From the NCBI GenBank assembly GCA_024236495.1, contig JACKKJ010000002.1, positions 649,001-713,000 of the forward strand: a stretch of 64,000 nucleotides of DNA, in the 5' to 3' direction. The position numbers and the translations under genes were made by a program. Position 1 is the first letter of the stretch; each line of letters begins with the position of its first letter. This DNA comes from Paracoccaceae bacterium. Lineage in GTDB: Bacteria; Pseudomonadota; Alphaproteobacteria; Rhodobacterales; Rhodobacteraceae. A model generated the notes under the pieces. That model did no database searches. It was given only the letters and a program-made list of their open reading frames with translations, and was not told the origin of the DNA. Below, one piece after another: positions 7,845-15,550 of this stretch.

Positions 7845-8939
7845 ATGGACAAGACGATCACCATTCTTGGACTGGAAAGCAGCTGCGATGATACGGCGGC
7901 GGCACTCGTCCGCCTGTCGGCCGACGGGCCGGCGATCCTGTCCTCGGTGGTCGAGGGCCAGACCGCGCTGCATGCCGACTTCGGCGGCGTCGTCCCCGAA
8001 ATCGCTGCCCGCGCCCATGTCGAACGGATCGACCTTTGCGTCGAACGCGCGCTGGAACAGGCCGGGATGACGCTGGCCGATGTCGATGCCATCGCGGTGA
8101 CGGCGGGGCCGGGGCTGATCGGCGGCGTCATGGCCGGCGTCATGTGTGCCAAGGGAATTGCCGCGGCCACCGGCCTGCCGCTGATCGGCGTCAATCACCT
8201 TGCCGGTCACGCGCTGACCCCCCGGCTGACCGACGGCCTGCCCTTTCCCTACCTGATGCTTCTGGTCTCCGGCGGGCATTGCCAGTTCCTTCTGGTCAGC
8301 GGGGCAGAGGATTTTACCCGGATCGGCGGTACCATCGACGACGCGCCGGGCGAGGCGTTCGACAAGACGGCAAAGCTTCTGGGCCTGCCGCAACCCGGCG
8401 GCCCCTCGGTCGAGGCGGAGGCGGCGCTGGGCGACCCTGCGCGTTTCGCGTTTCCGCGCCCGCTGCTTGACCGGCCCGGGTGCGATCTGTCCTTTTCGGG
8501 CCTGAAGACTGCGCTCTTGCGGGCGCGCGACGGCGTTGTTGCCGAGAAGGGCGGGCTTTCCGTTCAGGACCGTGCCGACCTTTGTGCCGGGTTTCAGGCG
8601 GCGGTGACCGATGTGCTTGCCGTAAAATCCGCGCGCGCGCTGGAGGCGTGCCTGGACCGCATCCCCGCCGTTCCCGCCTTCGCGGTCGCTGGCGGCGTCG
8701 CAGCGAACCGCAGGGTCCGCGCCGCCCTTGAACGTGTCGCGGCGGATCGCGGGGCCCGCTTTGTCGCGCCACCGCTGGCGCTTTGCACCGACAACGCCGC
8801 GATGATCGCCTGGGCGGGGATCGAACGGTTTCGCCTCGGCCACCGCGACGGGATGGATCTTGCCGCCCGCCCGCGATGGCCGCTTGACCGGCAAAGCGCG
8901 CCGATGCTTGGCGCCGGAAAGAAGGGGGCCAAGGCATGA
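7845..8939 (+). CDS. tsaD: tRNA N6-threonylcarbamoyladenosine transferase TsaD
   Basis: TsaD transfers the threonylcarbamoyl group from TC-AMP to A37 of tRNAs that read ANN codons, working with TsaB, TsaE and the TsaC product. The 364-residue ASKHA-fold protein starts ILGLESSCDDTAAALV, carries the metal-binding HLAGH at about residue 120, LLVSGGHCQ, and the FAVAGGVAANRRVR block near the C terminus. The start ATG 7845 has GGCAGG only 3 nt upstream within a hairpin arm. It overlaps gpsA by 4 nt (ATGA). The partner TsaE is encoded at 18663 in this window. Confidence 0.96.
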   Translation: MDKTITILGLESSCDDTAAALVRLSADGPAILSSVVEGQTALHADFGGVVPEIAARAHVERIDLCVERALEQAGMTLADVDAIAVTAGPGLIGGVMAGVMCAKGIAAATGLPLIGVNHLAGHALTPRLTDGLPFPYLMLLVSGGHCQFLLVSGAEDFTRIGGTIDDAPGEAFDKTAKLLGLPQPGGPSVEAEAALGDPARFAFPRPLLDRPGCDLSFSGLKTALLRARDGVVAEKGGLSVQDRADLCAGFQAAVTDVLAVKSARALEACLDRIPAVPAFAVAGGVAANRRVRAALERVAADRGARFVAPPLALCTDNAAMIAWAGIERFRLGHRDGMDLAARPRWPLDRQSAPMLGAGKKGAKA

Positions 8940-9901
8940 CGATCGCGGTTCTCGGCGCTGGCGCCTTCGGCACAGCCCTGGCCATCGCGCTGGCCCGCAG
9001 CGGGACAGATGTCGGCCTGTGGGCACGCGATCCGGACCATGCCGAAGAGATGCGCGCAAGCCGGACGAACGCACGCCGGCTGCCGGGCGTCGAGCTGCCA
9101 GAAAACGTCACTGTTTCGGCCAAGATCGCGGATTTCTCAGCCGCGCGCACGGTGCTTCTGTCGGTCCCGATGCAGCGCCTTGACGGGTTCATGCGCGATC
9201 ACGCTGCGGTGCTTGGGGATCGCACGCTGGTGGCCTGCTGCAAGGGGATTGACCTGGCGTCGGGGCGCGGGCCCGCGTCGATCATCGCCGATGCCTGCCC
9301 CGGCGCGACCCCCGCCATCCTGACCGGCCCCAGCTTTGCCGCCGATATCGCGCGCGGGCTTCCGACTGCCCTGACGCTTGCCTGCGCGGATGAGGCAGAG
9401 GGCGCCGCGCTCCAGGCGCGGCTGTCTACCCCTGTGCTGCGTCTTTATCGCACCAGCGATGTCACCGGCGCCGAACTTGGCGGCGCACTCAAGAACGTCG
9501 TCGCGATTGCGGCGGGCGTGGTCATCGGGGCCGGTCTGGGCGATAGCGCCCGCGCCGCCCTGATGACGCGCGGCTTCGCCGAGATGAGCCGCCTGGCGCT
9601 CGCGCTCGGGGCAAGGGCAGAGACGCTGGCCGGCCTGTCGGGTTTCGGCGACCTGGTGCTGACCTGCACCTCGGCACAGTCGCGCAACTTCCGCTTCGGC
9701 CTGGCCCTTGGCGCGGGCGAAAGCTTTGATGCCGGCGTCACCGTCGAAGGCGCGGCAACGGCGGGGGCGGCGGGGCCGGTCGCCCGCCGCCTGGGTGTCG
9801 ATCTGCCCATCGCCGACATGGTCGCCGCACTTGTCGGCGGCAAGGTTTCCGTTCCGCAGGCCGTCGAGGCCCTGCTTTCCCGTCCCCTGAAGAAGGAATG
9901 A
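8936..9901 (+). CDS. gpsA: Glycerol-3-phosphate dehydrogenase [NAD(P)+]
   Basis: GpsA reduces dihydroxyacetone phosphate to sn-glycerol 3-phosphate for phospholipid synthesis. The 321-residue protein begins with the Rossmann motif VLGAGAFGTALAIALA, followed by LLSVPMQ, the substrate-site block GPSFAADIARGLPTA and the catalytic ELGGALKNVVAIAAG with its lysine. Length is normal. It starts inside the tsaD stop (ATGA) and ends overlapping the YCII gene, so it is translationally coupled in the tsaD-gpsA-YCII-EVE operon. Confidence 0.96.
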   Translation: MTIAVLGAGAFGTALAIALARSGTDVGLWARDPDHAEEMRASRTNARRLPGVELPENVTVSAKIADFSAARTVLLSVPMQRLDGFMRDHAAVLGDRTLVACCKGIDLASGRGPASIIADACPGATPAILTGPSFAADIARGLPTALTLACADEAEGAALQARLSTPVLRLYRTSDVTGAELGGALKNVVAIAAGVVIGAGLGDSARAALMTRGFAEMSRLALALGARAETLAGLSGFGDLVLTCTSAQSRNFRFGLALGAGESFDAGVTVEGAATAGAAGPVARRLGVDLPIADMVAALVGGKVSVPQAVEALLSRPLKKE

Positions 9902-9903
9902 TC

Positions 9904-10173
9904 ATGCATTTCGCCGTCATCTGCCACGACAAGCCTGGCCATCTGCAGACCCGCGTCGACAACCGCGCCGCACATCTGGCCTATATCGAACAGACCGGCA
10001 TCGTCGCCCTGGCCGGGCCGCTGATCGAGGGGGGGCAGATGTGCGGTTCCCTCGTCATCCTCGACTGCGCCGACCGCGCCGCGGCAGAGGCCTGGGTCGC
10101 GGGGGACCCCTACGGAATTGCGGGCCTTTTCGAAAGCGTCACCGTCACCGAGTGGAAAAGGGTGATCGGCTGA
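9904..10173 (+). CDS. YCII-domain protein
   Basis: An 89-residue protein of the YciI-like family, ferredoxin-fold small proteins with a conserved His and Asp. Visible are MHFAVICHDKPGHLQTR at the start, LAGPLIEGGQMCGSLVILD in the middle and a WVAGDPY motif with the conserved GDP near residue 60. Exact activity unknown. I chose ATG 9904 because GAAGGA sits 7 nt upstream; ATG 9898 would be too close. Its stop TGA overlaps the ATG of the EVE gene. Confidence 0.85.
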   Translation: MHFAVICHDKPGHLQTRVDNRAAHLAYIEQTGIVALAGPLIEGGQMCGSLVILDCADRAAAEAWVAGDPYGIAGLFESVTVTEWKRVIG

Positions 10174-10586
10174 TGGCGTACTGGCTTTTCAAGTCCGAAC
10201 CCGACACCTGGAGCTGGGACCAACAGGTCGCAAAGGGCGCTGCGGGCGAAGAATGGACCGGTGTGCGGAACTACCAGGCGCGCAACAACATGCGGGCGAT
10301 GAAGCTTGGCGATCTTGGCTTTTTCTACCATTCCAACATCGGCAAGGAAGTCGTCGGGATTGTCGAGGTTTCGGCCGAATGCCACCCCGACAGTTCGACC
10401 GACGACCCGCGCTGGGAATGCGTCGATATCCGCGCCGTCAAGGCCGTGCCGCGGCCGGTATCGCTGGACATGGCCAAGGCCGATCCACGGCTGGCGGACA
10501 TGGCGCTTGTCAAGAACACCCGCCTTTCCGTCCAGCCGGTGAGCGAGGACGAATGGAAGGTCGTCTGCGAGCTTGCAGGGCTGTAG
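10173..10586 (+). CDS. EVE-domain protein
   Basis: A 137-residue EVE domain protein, related to PUA folds that bind modified bases in RNA or DNA. It begins MAYWLFKSEPDTWSWDQQ and continues GVRNYQARNNMRAMKLGD and FFYHSNIGKEVVGIVEV, all typical blocks. Biological target unknown. Translation is coupled to the YCII gene by the TGATG overlap at 10171-10175. It is the last gene of the tsaD operon; a 55-nt gap follows. Confidence 0.9.
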   Translation: MAYWLFKSEPDTWSWDQQVAKGAAGEEWTGVRNYQARNNMRAMKLGDLGFFYHSNIGKEVVGIVEVSAECHPDSSTDDPRWECVDIRAVKAVPRPVSLDMAKADPRLADMALVKNTRLSVQPVSEDEWKVVCELAGL

Positions 10587-10641
10587 ACCGGGACGCCCGT
10601 ACACGGCATGATGGAACCAGGACAACGCGCGAGGTTTCATC

Positions 10642-11034
10642 ATGTCATTTATTAGTGTTCTCGTCGCCGCCGCTGCGGGCTACGCATTGGGTGCGGCCTG
10701 GTACATGACCCTCTCACGGCAGTGGATCGCCGCATCAGGCGTTGCCTGCGACGCGGACGGCAAGCCGCTTGACAAGAGCGTCACGCCCTTCATCCTTTCG
10801 GGCATCGCAATGCTGCTGGTCGCGGGGATGATGCGGCACATCTTCGGCATGGCCGGGGTCAGTGGACTTGGCGCGGGCCTTGTGGCCGGTCTGGGCCTTG
10901 GCGCCTTCGTCGCCGCACCCTGGGTCATGATCAACTATGCCTATGCCGGGCGGCCGCGGGCGCTGACCATGATCGATGGCGGGTATGCCGTCCTTGGCTG
11001 CGGAATCATCGGCGCGGTACTGGGCCTGTTCTAG
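10642..11034 (+). CDS. DUF1761 membrane protein
   Basis: A 130-residue integral membrane protein with four predicted membrane helices (about residues 1-22, 50-68, 75-100 and 108-130). The LGAAWYMTLSRQW segment near the start and the overall layout fit DUF1761, a family of unknown function. It stands alone, after the EVE gene and before a convergent minus-strand gene. Confidence 0.75.
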   Translation: MSFISVLVAAAAGYALGAAWYMTLSRQWIAASGVACDADGKPLDKSVTPFILSGIAMLLVAGMMRHIFGMAGVSGLGAGLVAGLGLGAFVAAPWVMINYAYAGRPRALTMIDGGYAVLGCGIIGAVLGLF

Positions 11035-11136
11035 AAATCGACGGGGCCCCGGCCGTTCGGACCGGGACCCCTAGCCACCCCGGCGCACCCCTGCACCATC
11101 CGTGACAATTGCGGTCTCGACCGTTCTGGCCTGTTG
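11035..11136 (-). ncRNA. Candidate small RNA or 3' terminator region
   Basis: On the minus strand a promoter-like TTGAGG (11165-11170), 17-nt spacer and TATGTT (11142-11147) is followed by a small hairpin CGGT-CGAG-ACCG and then a 12-bp hairpin at 11043-11071 with loop CGAAC. In minus-strand RNA the two non-Watson-Crick positions of that stem are G-U wobbles; in plus-strand RNA they would be C-A mismatches, so the structure favours the minus strand. The tail has only a three-U run. It may be a roughly 100-nt small RNA, or simply the terminator of the DUF2853 gene. Confidence 0.35.
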
Positions 11137-11141
11137 AGGGG

Positions 11142-11170
11142 AACATAGCGCGCCGGGCGGATCGCCTCAA
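11142..11170 (-). promoter_or_regulatory. Promoter-like element for candidate small RNA
   Basis: TTGAGG and TATGTT are separated by exactly 17 nt on the minus strand, a good sigma-70 type arrangement. Nothing downstream on that strand codes for a recognised protein. Sequence match only. Confidence 0.35.
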
Positions 11171-11242
11171 GCCTTTGATGCGGGCAATTATCATATAAAT
11201 CAATACGTTGAATTATCCCCTCATTAACCATGCGTCGCCGGA
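11171..11242. other. AT-rich island with a CtrA-like half site
   Basis: Between convergent genes, positions 11185-11231 are strikingly AT-rich for this genome (for example ATTATCATATAAATCAAT). At 11224-11231 is TTAACCAT, which matches the 8-base CtrA half-site form. No gene is visible here. It could be a promoter or simply the untranslated region after the DUF2853 gene. Confidence 0.3.
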
Positions 11243-11584
11243 TCAGGGGTGGTGTGCCGCCGCGCCAAGCTGGAGAACCAGCATGTAGTAAAGCACCACG
11301 CGGTACTTCGGATCGCCCGCCGTCCCGTACATCTCGATCGCGGCGCGGATCGCGTCCGACAGTTCCGGCCCGTCGTGCAAGGTCAGCTTGCGCACCAGGA
11401 AATTGCGCCGGATCCGGGCCAGCTCTGCCGGATCGTCCACATCCACCGTCCCGCCATCGGGACCGAAGATCGTCGGCCCGCACCCATCCGCCACCCGTTC
11501 CAGAAGCGGCATGTCGGGCTCAAGCCCGCACTTGCCGCGCAATTCGTCAGCGTAAAGCGCGATAAGGTCTTCGCGTCGCCCCAT
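11243..11584 (-). CDS. DUF2853-like small protein
   Basis: A 113-residue soluble protein starting MGRREDLIALYADELRGKCG with a C-terminal GDPKYRVVLYYMLVLQLG segment, which resembles DUF2853 proteins (NPKYRAV-type motif). Function unknown. It is convergent with the DUF1761 gene and lies 87 nt before the end of ahcY on the same strand, with the ahcY terminator in between. Confidence 0.7.
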   Translation of the reverse strand: MGRREDLIALYADELRGKCGLEPDMPLLERVADGCGPTIFGPDGGTVDVDDPAELARIRRNFLVRKLTLHDGPELSDAIRAAIEMYGTAGDPKYRVVLYYMLVLQLGAAAHHP

Positions 11585-11633
11585 GGTGCCCTCTCGACGG
11601 AACGATATCGCGCACGATCGGCGACGAAAAGCA

Positions 11634-11657
11634 AAACCCCCGCCGAAGCGGGGGTTT
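11634..11657 (-). terminator. Intrinsic terminator of ahcY
   Basis: A 10-bp perfect stem AAACCCCCGC/GCGGGGGTTT with a four-base loop lies 15 nt after the ahcY stop. In the minus-strand transcript the loop is UUCG and the stem is followed by UUUUGCUUUU, a clear terminator. Confidence 0.9.
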
Positions 11658-11671
11658 GCGAAACGCGCCGG

Positions 11672-13066
11672 TCAGTACCGGTAGTGGTCCGACTTGAACG
11701 GACCCTCGACCATGACGCCGATGTAGTCGGCCTGTTCCGGGCGAAGCTGCGTCAGCTTCACGCCGATCTTCGCCAGATGCAGCCGCGCGACCTTTTCATC
11801 CAGATGCTTGGGCAGGATGTAGACGCCGGGCTTGTATTCGGCCCCCTTTGCCCAAAGCTCGATCTGCGCCAGCACCTGGTTGGTGAACGAGGCAGACATC
11901 ACGAAGGACGGATGGCCGGTCGCGTTGCCAAGGTTCAGAAGGCGGCCTTCGGACAGAAGGATGATCTTGTTGCCCGACGGCATCTCGATCATGTCGACCT
12001 GGTCCTTGATGTTGGTCCACTTGTGGTTCTTCAGTGCGGCAACCTGAATTTCGTTGTCGAAATGGCCGATATTGCCGACGATGGCCATGTTCTTCATCTC
12101 GCGCATATGCTCGATGCGGATCACGTCCTTGTTGCCGGTCGTGGTGATGAAGATGTCGGCGTCATGCACCACGTCTTCCAGCACGACGACCTCGTACCCG
12201 TCCATCGCGGCCTGAAGCGCGCAGATCGGGTCGACCTCGGTCACTTTCACCCGGGCGCCTGCGCCGCGCAGGCTGGCGGCCGACCCTTTGCCAACATCGC
12301 CATAGCCGCAGACGACGGCGACCTTGCCGGCCATCATCACGTCGGTCGCGCGGCGGATGCCGTCCACGAGCGATTCCTTGCAGCCATACTTGTTGTCGAA
12401 CTTGGACTTGGTGACGCTGTCGTTCACGTTGATCGCCGGGAAGGGCAAAAGGCCCTTCTTGTGCAGGTCATAAAGACGATGCACGCCGGTCGTCGTTTCC
12501 TCGGAGACGCCCTTGATCGCGTCGCGCTGCTTGGTGAACCAGCCGGGGCTTTCCTTCAGCCGCTTCTTGATCTGGTTGAAGAGGCAGATTTCCTCTTCCG
12601 AGGTCGGAACCTCGATCAGTCCGGTCTCGCCCGCCTCGACCCGCGCGCCAAGAAGGATGTAAAGCGTCGCATCCCCGCCATCGTCGAGGATCATGTTGCA
12701 GGTGCCTTCGGGGAACTGGAAGATCTGGTCGGTATAGGTCCAGTATTCCTCAAGCGTTTCACCCTTGATCGCGAAGACCGGGATGCCCGCGTCCGCGATC
12801 GCCGCAGCCGCATGGTCCTGGGTGGAGAAGATGTTGCACGATGCCCAGCGGACATCGGCGCCCAATGCCTTCAGCGTCTCGATCAGGACAGCGGTCTGAA
12901 CGGTCATGTGGAGCGAACCCGCAATCCGCGCACCGGCAAGGGGCTTCGTCGCGCCGAATTCCTCGCGCAGCGCCATCAGGCCCGGCATTTCGGTTTCGGC
13001 GATGTCCAGCTCCTTGCGGCCGTAGCCGGCAAGGGCGATGTCCTTGATGATGTAGTCCTTGGCCAT
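11672..13066 (-). CDS. ahcY: Adenosylhomocysteinase
   Basis: AhcY hydrolyses S-adenosylhomocysteine to adenosine and homocysteine, keeping methylation reactions going. The 464-residue length is normal. Visible are MAKDYIIKDIALAGYGRKEL, SLHMTVQTAVLIETL, the NAD site VVCGYGDVGKGSAASLRGAG and the C-terminal KSDHYRY. I chose ATG 13066, the family start, although a longer frame is open upstream. In Rhodobacter capsulatus, ahcY lies near the reg genes and is controlled with them (HvrB); here it is 0.7 kb from hvrA. I recognise no SAH or SAM riboswitch in the 124-nt leader. Confidence 0.97.
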   Translation of the reverse strand: MAKDYIIKDIALAGYGRKELDIAETEMPGLMALREEFGATKPLAGARIAGSLHMTVQTAVLIETLKALGADVRWASCNIFSTQDHAAAAIADAGIPVFAIKGETLEEYWTYTDQIFQFPEGTCNMILDDGGDATLYILLGARVEAGETGLIEVPTSEEEICLFNQIKKRLKESPGWFTKQRDAIKGVSEETTTGVHRLYDLHKKGLLPFPAINVNDSVTKSKFDNKYGCKESLVDGIRRATDVMMAGKVAVVCGYGDVGKGSAASLRGAGARVKVTEVDPICALQAAMDGYEVVVLEDVVHDADIFITTTGNKDVIRIEHMREMKNMAIVGNIGHFDNEIQVAALKNHKWTNIKDQVDMIEMPSGNKIILLSEGRLLNLGNATGHPSFVMSASFTNQVLAQIELWAKGAEYKPGVYILPKHLDEKVARLHLAKIGVKLTQLRPEQADYIGVMVEGPFKSDHYRY

Positions 13067-13190
13067 GTCTCTCGCGTTCCTGAAAATCTGTTTGACGGGT
13101 GGCATATCATCCGGGTGACCTGCGGGCAATCTCCTGGACGGTTTACTTGGCGGTTGTATATGCCTAGTCATCGCGCGAACGGAGGATTTC

Positions 13191-13784
13191 ATGCCAAAGA
13201 CCCCACGCGCATGGCAAAGGATGCTTTCAGGCCGCCGGCTCGACCTCCTGGACCCCACGCCGATGGACATAGAAATCGCCGACATTGCTCATGGCCTTGC
13301 CTTTGTGGCCCGCTGGAACGGCCAAACCCTGGGTGACTGGCCCTACTCCGTCGCTGAACATTCGCTCCTGGTGGAAGAGATCTTCACCCGCCTCAACCCC
13401 GGCATCGCGGTGCGCTGGCGTTTGGCCGCCCTTCTGCATGACGCGCCCGAATATGTGATCGGTGACATGATCAGCCCGGTGAAGTCGGCGATCGGTCCCG
13501 GCTACGGTGCGTTGGACGAACGGCTGACCGCTGCGGTACATCTGCGCTTCGGCCTCCCGGCCTCGTTGCCCGGTCCGATCAAGACGCAGATCAAGCGAGC
13601 CGACCGCATTTCCGCCTGGCACGAGGCCGTCAGGATCGCCGGTTTCAACGAAGCAGAGGCATCGCGGTTTTTCGGGCGGCCCGAACTTCCCGTAACCGGT
13701 CCGATCCAGATTCTCTTGCGCCCCCCGGTCGAGGTGCGCACCGCGTTTCAGGAAAGGTTCAGCGTGCTCATGGCCGCCATGTGA
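13191..13784 (+). CDS. HD-domain phosphohydrolase
   Basis: A 197-residue HD-superfamily protein resembling the YfbR 5'-nucleotidase group. The metal ligands are visible in order: SVAEHSLLVEEIF (first His), LLHDAPEYVIGDM (the HD pair and a following Asp) and KRADRISAWHEA (last Asp). It is expected to remove phosphate from a nucleotide or similar molecule in the cytoplasm; the substrate is not known. CGGAGG precedes the ATG by 6 nt. It is divergent from ahcY and convergent with hvrA. Confidence 0.8.
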   Translation: MPKTPRAWQRMLSGRRLDLLDPTPMDIEIADIAHGLAFVARWNGQTLGDWPYSVAEHSLLVEEIFTRLNPGIAVRWRLAALLHDAPEYVIGDMISPVKSAIGPGYGALDERLTAAVHLRFGLPASLPGPIKTQIKRADRISAWHEAVRIAGFNEAEASRFFGRPELPVTGPIQILLRPPVEVRTAFQERFSVLMAAM

Positions 13785-13809
13785 GGGGCCCGCCCTTGCG
13801 GGCGCCCTC
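13783..13809. terminator. Hairpin between convergent HD and hvrA genes
   Basis: GAGGGGCCCGC pairs with GCGGGC-G-CCCTC (11 bp with one bulged G, loop CCTT). It starts in the HD stop codon and ends 8 nt before the hvrA stop. Neither strand has a U-tract, so it may act as a transcript end-stabilising hairpin rather than a strong terminator. Confidence 0.5.
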
Positions 13810-13816
13810 GAAACGA

Positions 13817-14131
13817 TCAGATCGCCAGATCGTCAAGCGATTTCCCGGCCTTGAGCGCGGCTTCGACCCAACGCGGTTTCCGGCCCCGTCCCGTCCAGGT
13901 CTGCGACCGGTCGGCCGGATTGGCGTATTTCGCTTTCGCCGGCGCACGCTTGCGCGCTGGCACCGCAGCGACCAGTTCATTCAGCGTGAAGCCCAGCGCC
14001 TTGGCCTGTTCTTCTACGGCCGCCAATGCCTCTTTCTTCTTGCGATCGGCAAAATCATCGATGGCGCGCGCCACTTGTCCCTGAAGAGCCTTGAGTTCCT
14101 TCAAGGACATATTGCTCAGATCAATAGACAA
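13817..14131 (-). CDS. hvrA: H-NS family DNA-binding protein HvrA
   Basis: A 104-residue H-NS/HvrA-type nucleoid protein. The N-terminal half is a helical oligomerisation region (LKELKALQGQVARAIDDFADRKKKEA); the C-terminal half ends with the DNA-binding signature YANPADRSQTWTGRGRKPRW at about residues 69-88. In Rhodobacter, HvrA modulates photosynthesis and nitrogen-fixation genes and is encoded directly downstream of regA, exactly as here (88 nt after regA). AGGGAGG sits just upstream of the start. Confidence 0.92.
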   Translation of the reverse strand: MSIDLSNMSLKELKALQGQVARAIDDFADRKKKEALAAVEEQAKALGFTLNELVAAVPARKRAPAKAKYANPADRSQTWTGRGRKPRWVEAALKAGKSLDDLAI

Positions 14132-14219
14132 GACATAACCTCCCTAAAGGTCGATAATAACAGATATCGACGAGCGTTTTTCACCAAACAGGGATTATTT
14201 GCAAGATTAAAACAACAAT

Positions 14220-14774
14220 CTATTTGGGACTGCGCTTTGCCAGTATTCTTTGCAGGGTCCGTCGATGCATGTTCAAGCGGCGCGCCGTCTCCGAGACATT
14301 GCGATCACACAATTCATAAACGCGCTGAATATGTTCCCACCGCACGCGGTCTGCCGACATCGGATTGTCGGGTGGCGGCGGAAGTGTATCGCCCCGCGCC
14401 AGAAGTGCATTGGTAATATCATTGGCGTCGGCGGGTTTCGAAAGATAGTCCGTCGCACCGATCTTGACCGCCGCGACCGCCGTCGCGATCGCCCCGTACC
14501 CGGTCAGAACCACGACGCGGCAATCGGGGCGCCGCTCGCGCAGCGTCTCGACGACGTCCAGCCCGTTGCCATCCTCAAGCCGCAGGTCGACGACCGCATA
14601 GGCGGGGGGGCGGGCCAGTGCCGCGGCCTTGCCGGCAGCCACGCTTTCGGCGGTCTCGGGGGCAAAGCCGCGCTTTTCCATCGCGCGCGCCAAGCGCGAC
14701 ACGAACGGGGCATCATCATCGACTAGAAGCAGGGACCGGTCCGGGCCCAGTTCAGAGAATTCGTCGTTCGGCAT
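14220..14774 (-). CDS. regA: Redox response regulator RegA/PrrA
   Basis: RegA is the response regulator of the RegB/RegA global redox system that controls photosynthesis, carbon and nitrogen fixation and respiration. With ATG 14774 the protein has 184 residues, the exact length of characterised RegA. The phosphorylated Asp63 lies in VVDLRLEDG, the receiver Thr and Lys are in VVLTGYGA and YLSKPAD, and the C terminus has the Fis-type helix-turn-helix RNVSETARRLNMHRRTLQRIL. The gene lies between senC and hvrA. Confidence 0.97.
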   Translation of the reverse strand: MPNDEFSELGPDRSLLLVDDDAPFVSRLARAMEKRGFAPETAESVAAGKAAALARPPAYAVVDLRLEDGNGLDVVETLRERRPDCRVVVLTGYGAIATAVAAVKIGATDYLSKPADANDITNALLARGDTLPPPPDNPMSADRVRWEHIQRVYELCDRNVSETARRLNMHRRTLQRILAKRSPK

Positions 14775-14837
14775 TCTTGACTCGATCGCTGCTGATGGAA
14801 CCGTTCTAAAGTCTGCATCCGGCGCGGTCAAATGATG

Positions 14838-15470
14838 CTAGCCAGCCTTGTCGACGAAACATGCCACGCTTTCAGCCATCGCTTCCGGCGATGTTTCACG
14901 CGAAAAGAATTCGACGAAACCCTGTGCCGGCAGCATGAGATAGGTCTGCGTCATGTGATCGACGAGGTAATATTCGTCCTCCGGGTTCTCGGGGGCCTTG
15001 TAGTAGGTCTTGTAGGCATTGGCTGCGGCGCGGATCTGTTCAGGAGTTCCGGTCAGGCCAATCAGGCGCGGATGCAGGTAATCCGTCCATTCCTTCAAGA
15101 CCTCCGGCGTATCGCGGCGAGGGTCGACGGAAATGAAGACCGGCGTTACGTCATAGCCCATCTCGTCCAGTACATCGATGGCGGCGACGTTGCGCCCCAT
15201 GTCCGCCGGGCAGATATCGGGGCAGAAGGTATAGCCGAAATAGACCAGGCTGGGCTTGGTCAGGACATCGCGGTCGGTCACCGCCGTCCCGTTCTCGTCC
15301 ACGAGGGTGAAGGCGCCGCCGATCGCACCCGCGCCGCCGGCGATCACGCTTTGGCGGCAATCCGCGAACGGATCGTTCCCGCGCTGCTGGGTCACCGCGA
15401 AGATGCCGACCAGCAGGATGGCAAGGGCCGAGCCGGAGGCAAGGGCGATACGGCGGGGGGACATGGACAT
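14838..15470 (-). CDS. senC: SCO1/SenC/PrrC copper chaperone
   Basis: A 210-residue membrane-anchored thioredoxin-fold protein of the SCO family, involved in copper delivery to cytochrome oxidase and, in Rhodobacter, in redox signalling to RegB. One N-terminal membrane helix (ALASGSALAILLVGIFAV) is followed by the copper motif YTFCPDICPADMG (CxxxC) and the conserved distal His in LVDHMTQTYL. ATG 15470 has GAGG 7 nt upstream. It is divergent from regB by 80 nt and upstream of regA on the same strand. Confidence 0.95.
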   Translation of the reverse strand: MSMSPRRIALASGSALAILLVGIFAVTQQRGNDPFADCRQSVIAGGAGAIGGAFTLVDENGTAVTDRDVLTKPSLVYFGYTFCPDICPADMGRNVAAIDVLDEMGYDVTPVFISVDPRRDTPEVLKEWTDYLHPRLIGLTGTPEQIRAAANAYKTYYKAPENPEDEYYLVDHMTQTYLMLPAQGFVEFFSRETSPEAMAESVACFVDKAG

Positions 15471-15550
15471 GACGGGGCCTCGGCTCGGTTGATCGGGTCT
15501 GCGTCTGCAACTATCAAGGCGAAGGCCCGTTTTCCAGAGCCGGGGACAGA

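Noticed and set aside
11006..11203. 65-codon minus-strand frame in the 11.1 kb gap
   Set aside because: No recognisable features, no ribosome binding site, and it covers the structured RNA candidate.
13067..13190. Possible SAH or SAM riboswitch upstream of ahcY
   Set aside because: I could not find the conserved helices or core bases of any known SAH/SAM class in the leader.
14888..14907. parS-like TGTTTCACG in senC
   Set aside because: Only 13 of 16 consensus matches, the right half is broken, and it is about 37 kb from oriC.
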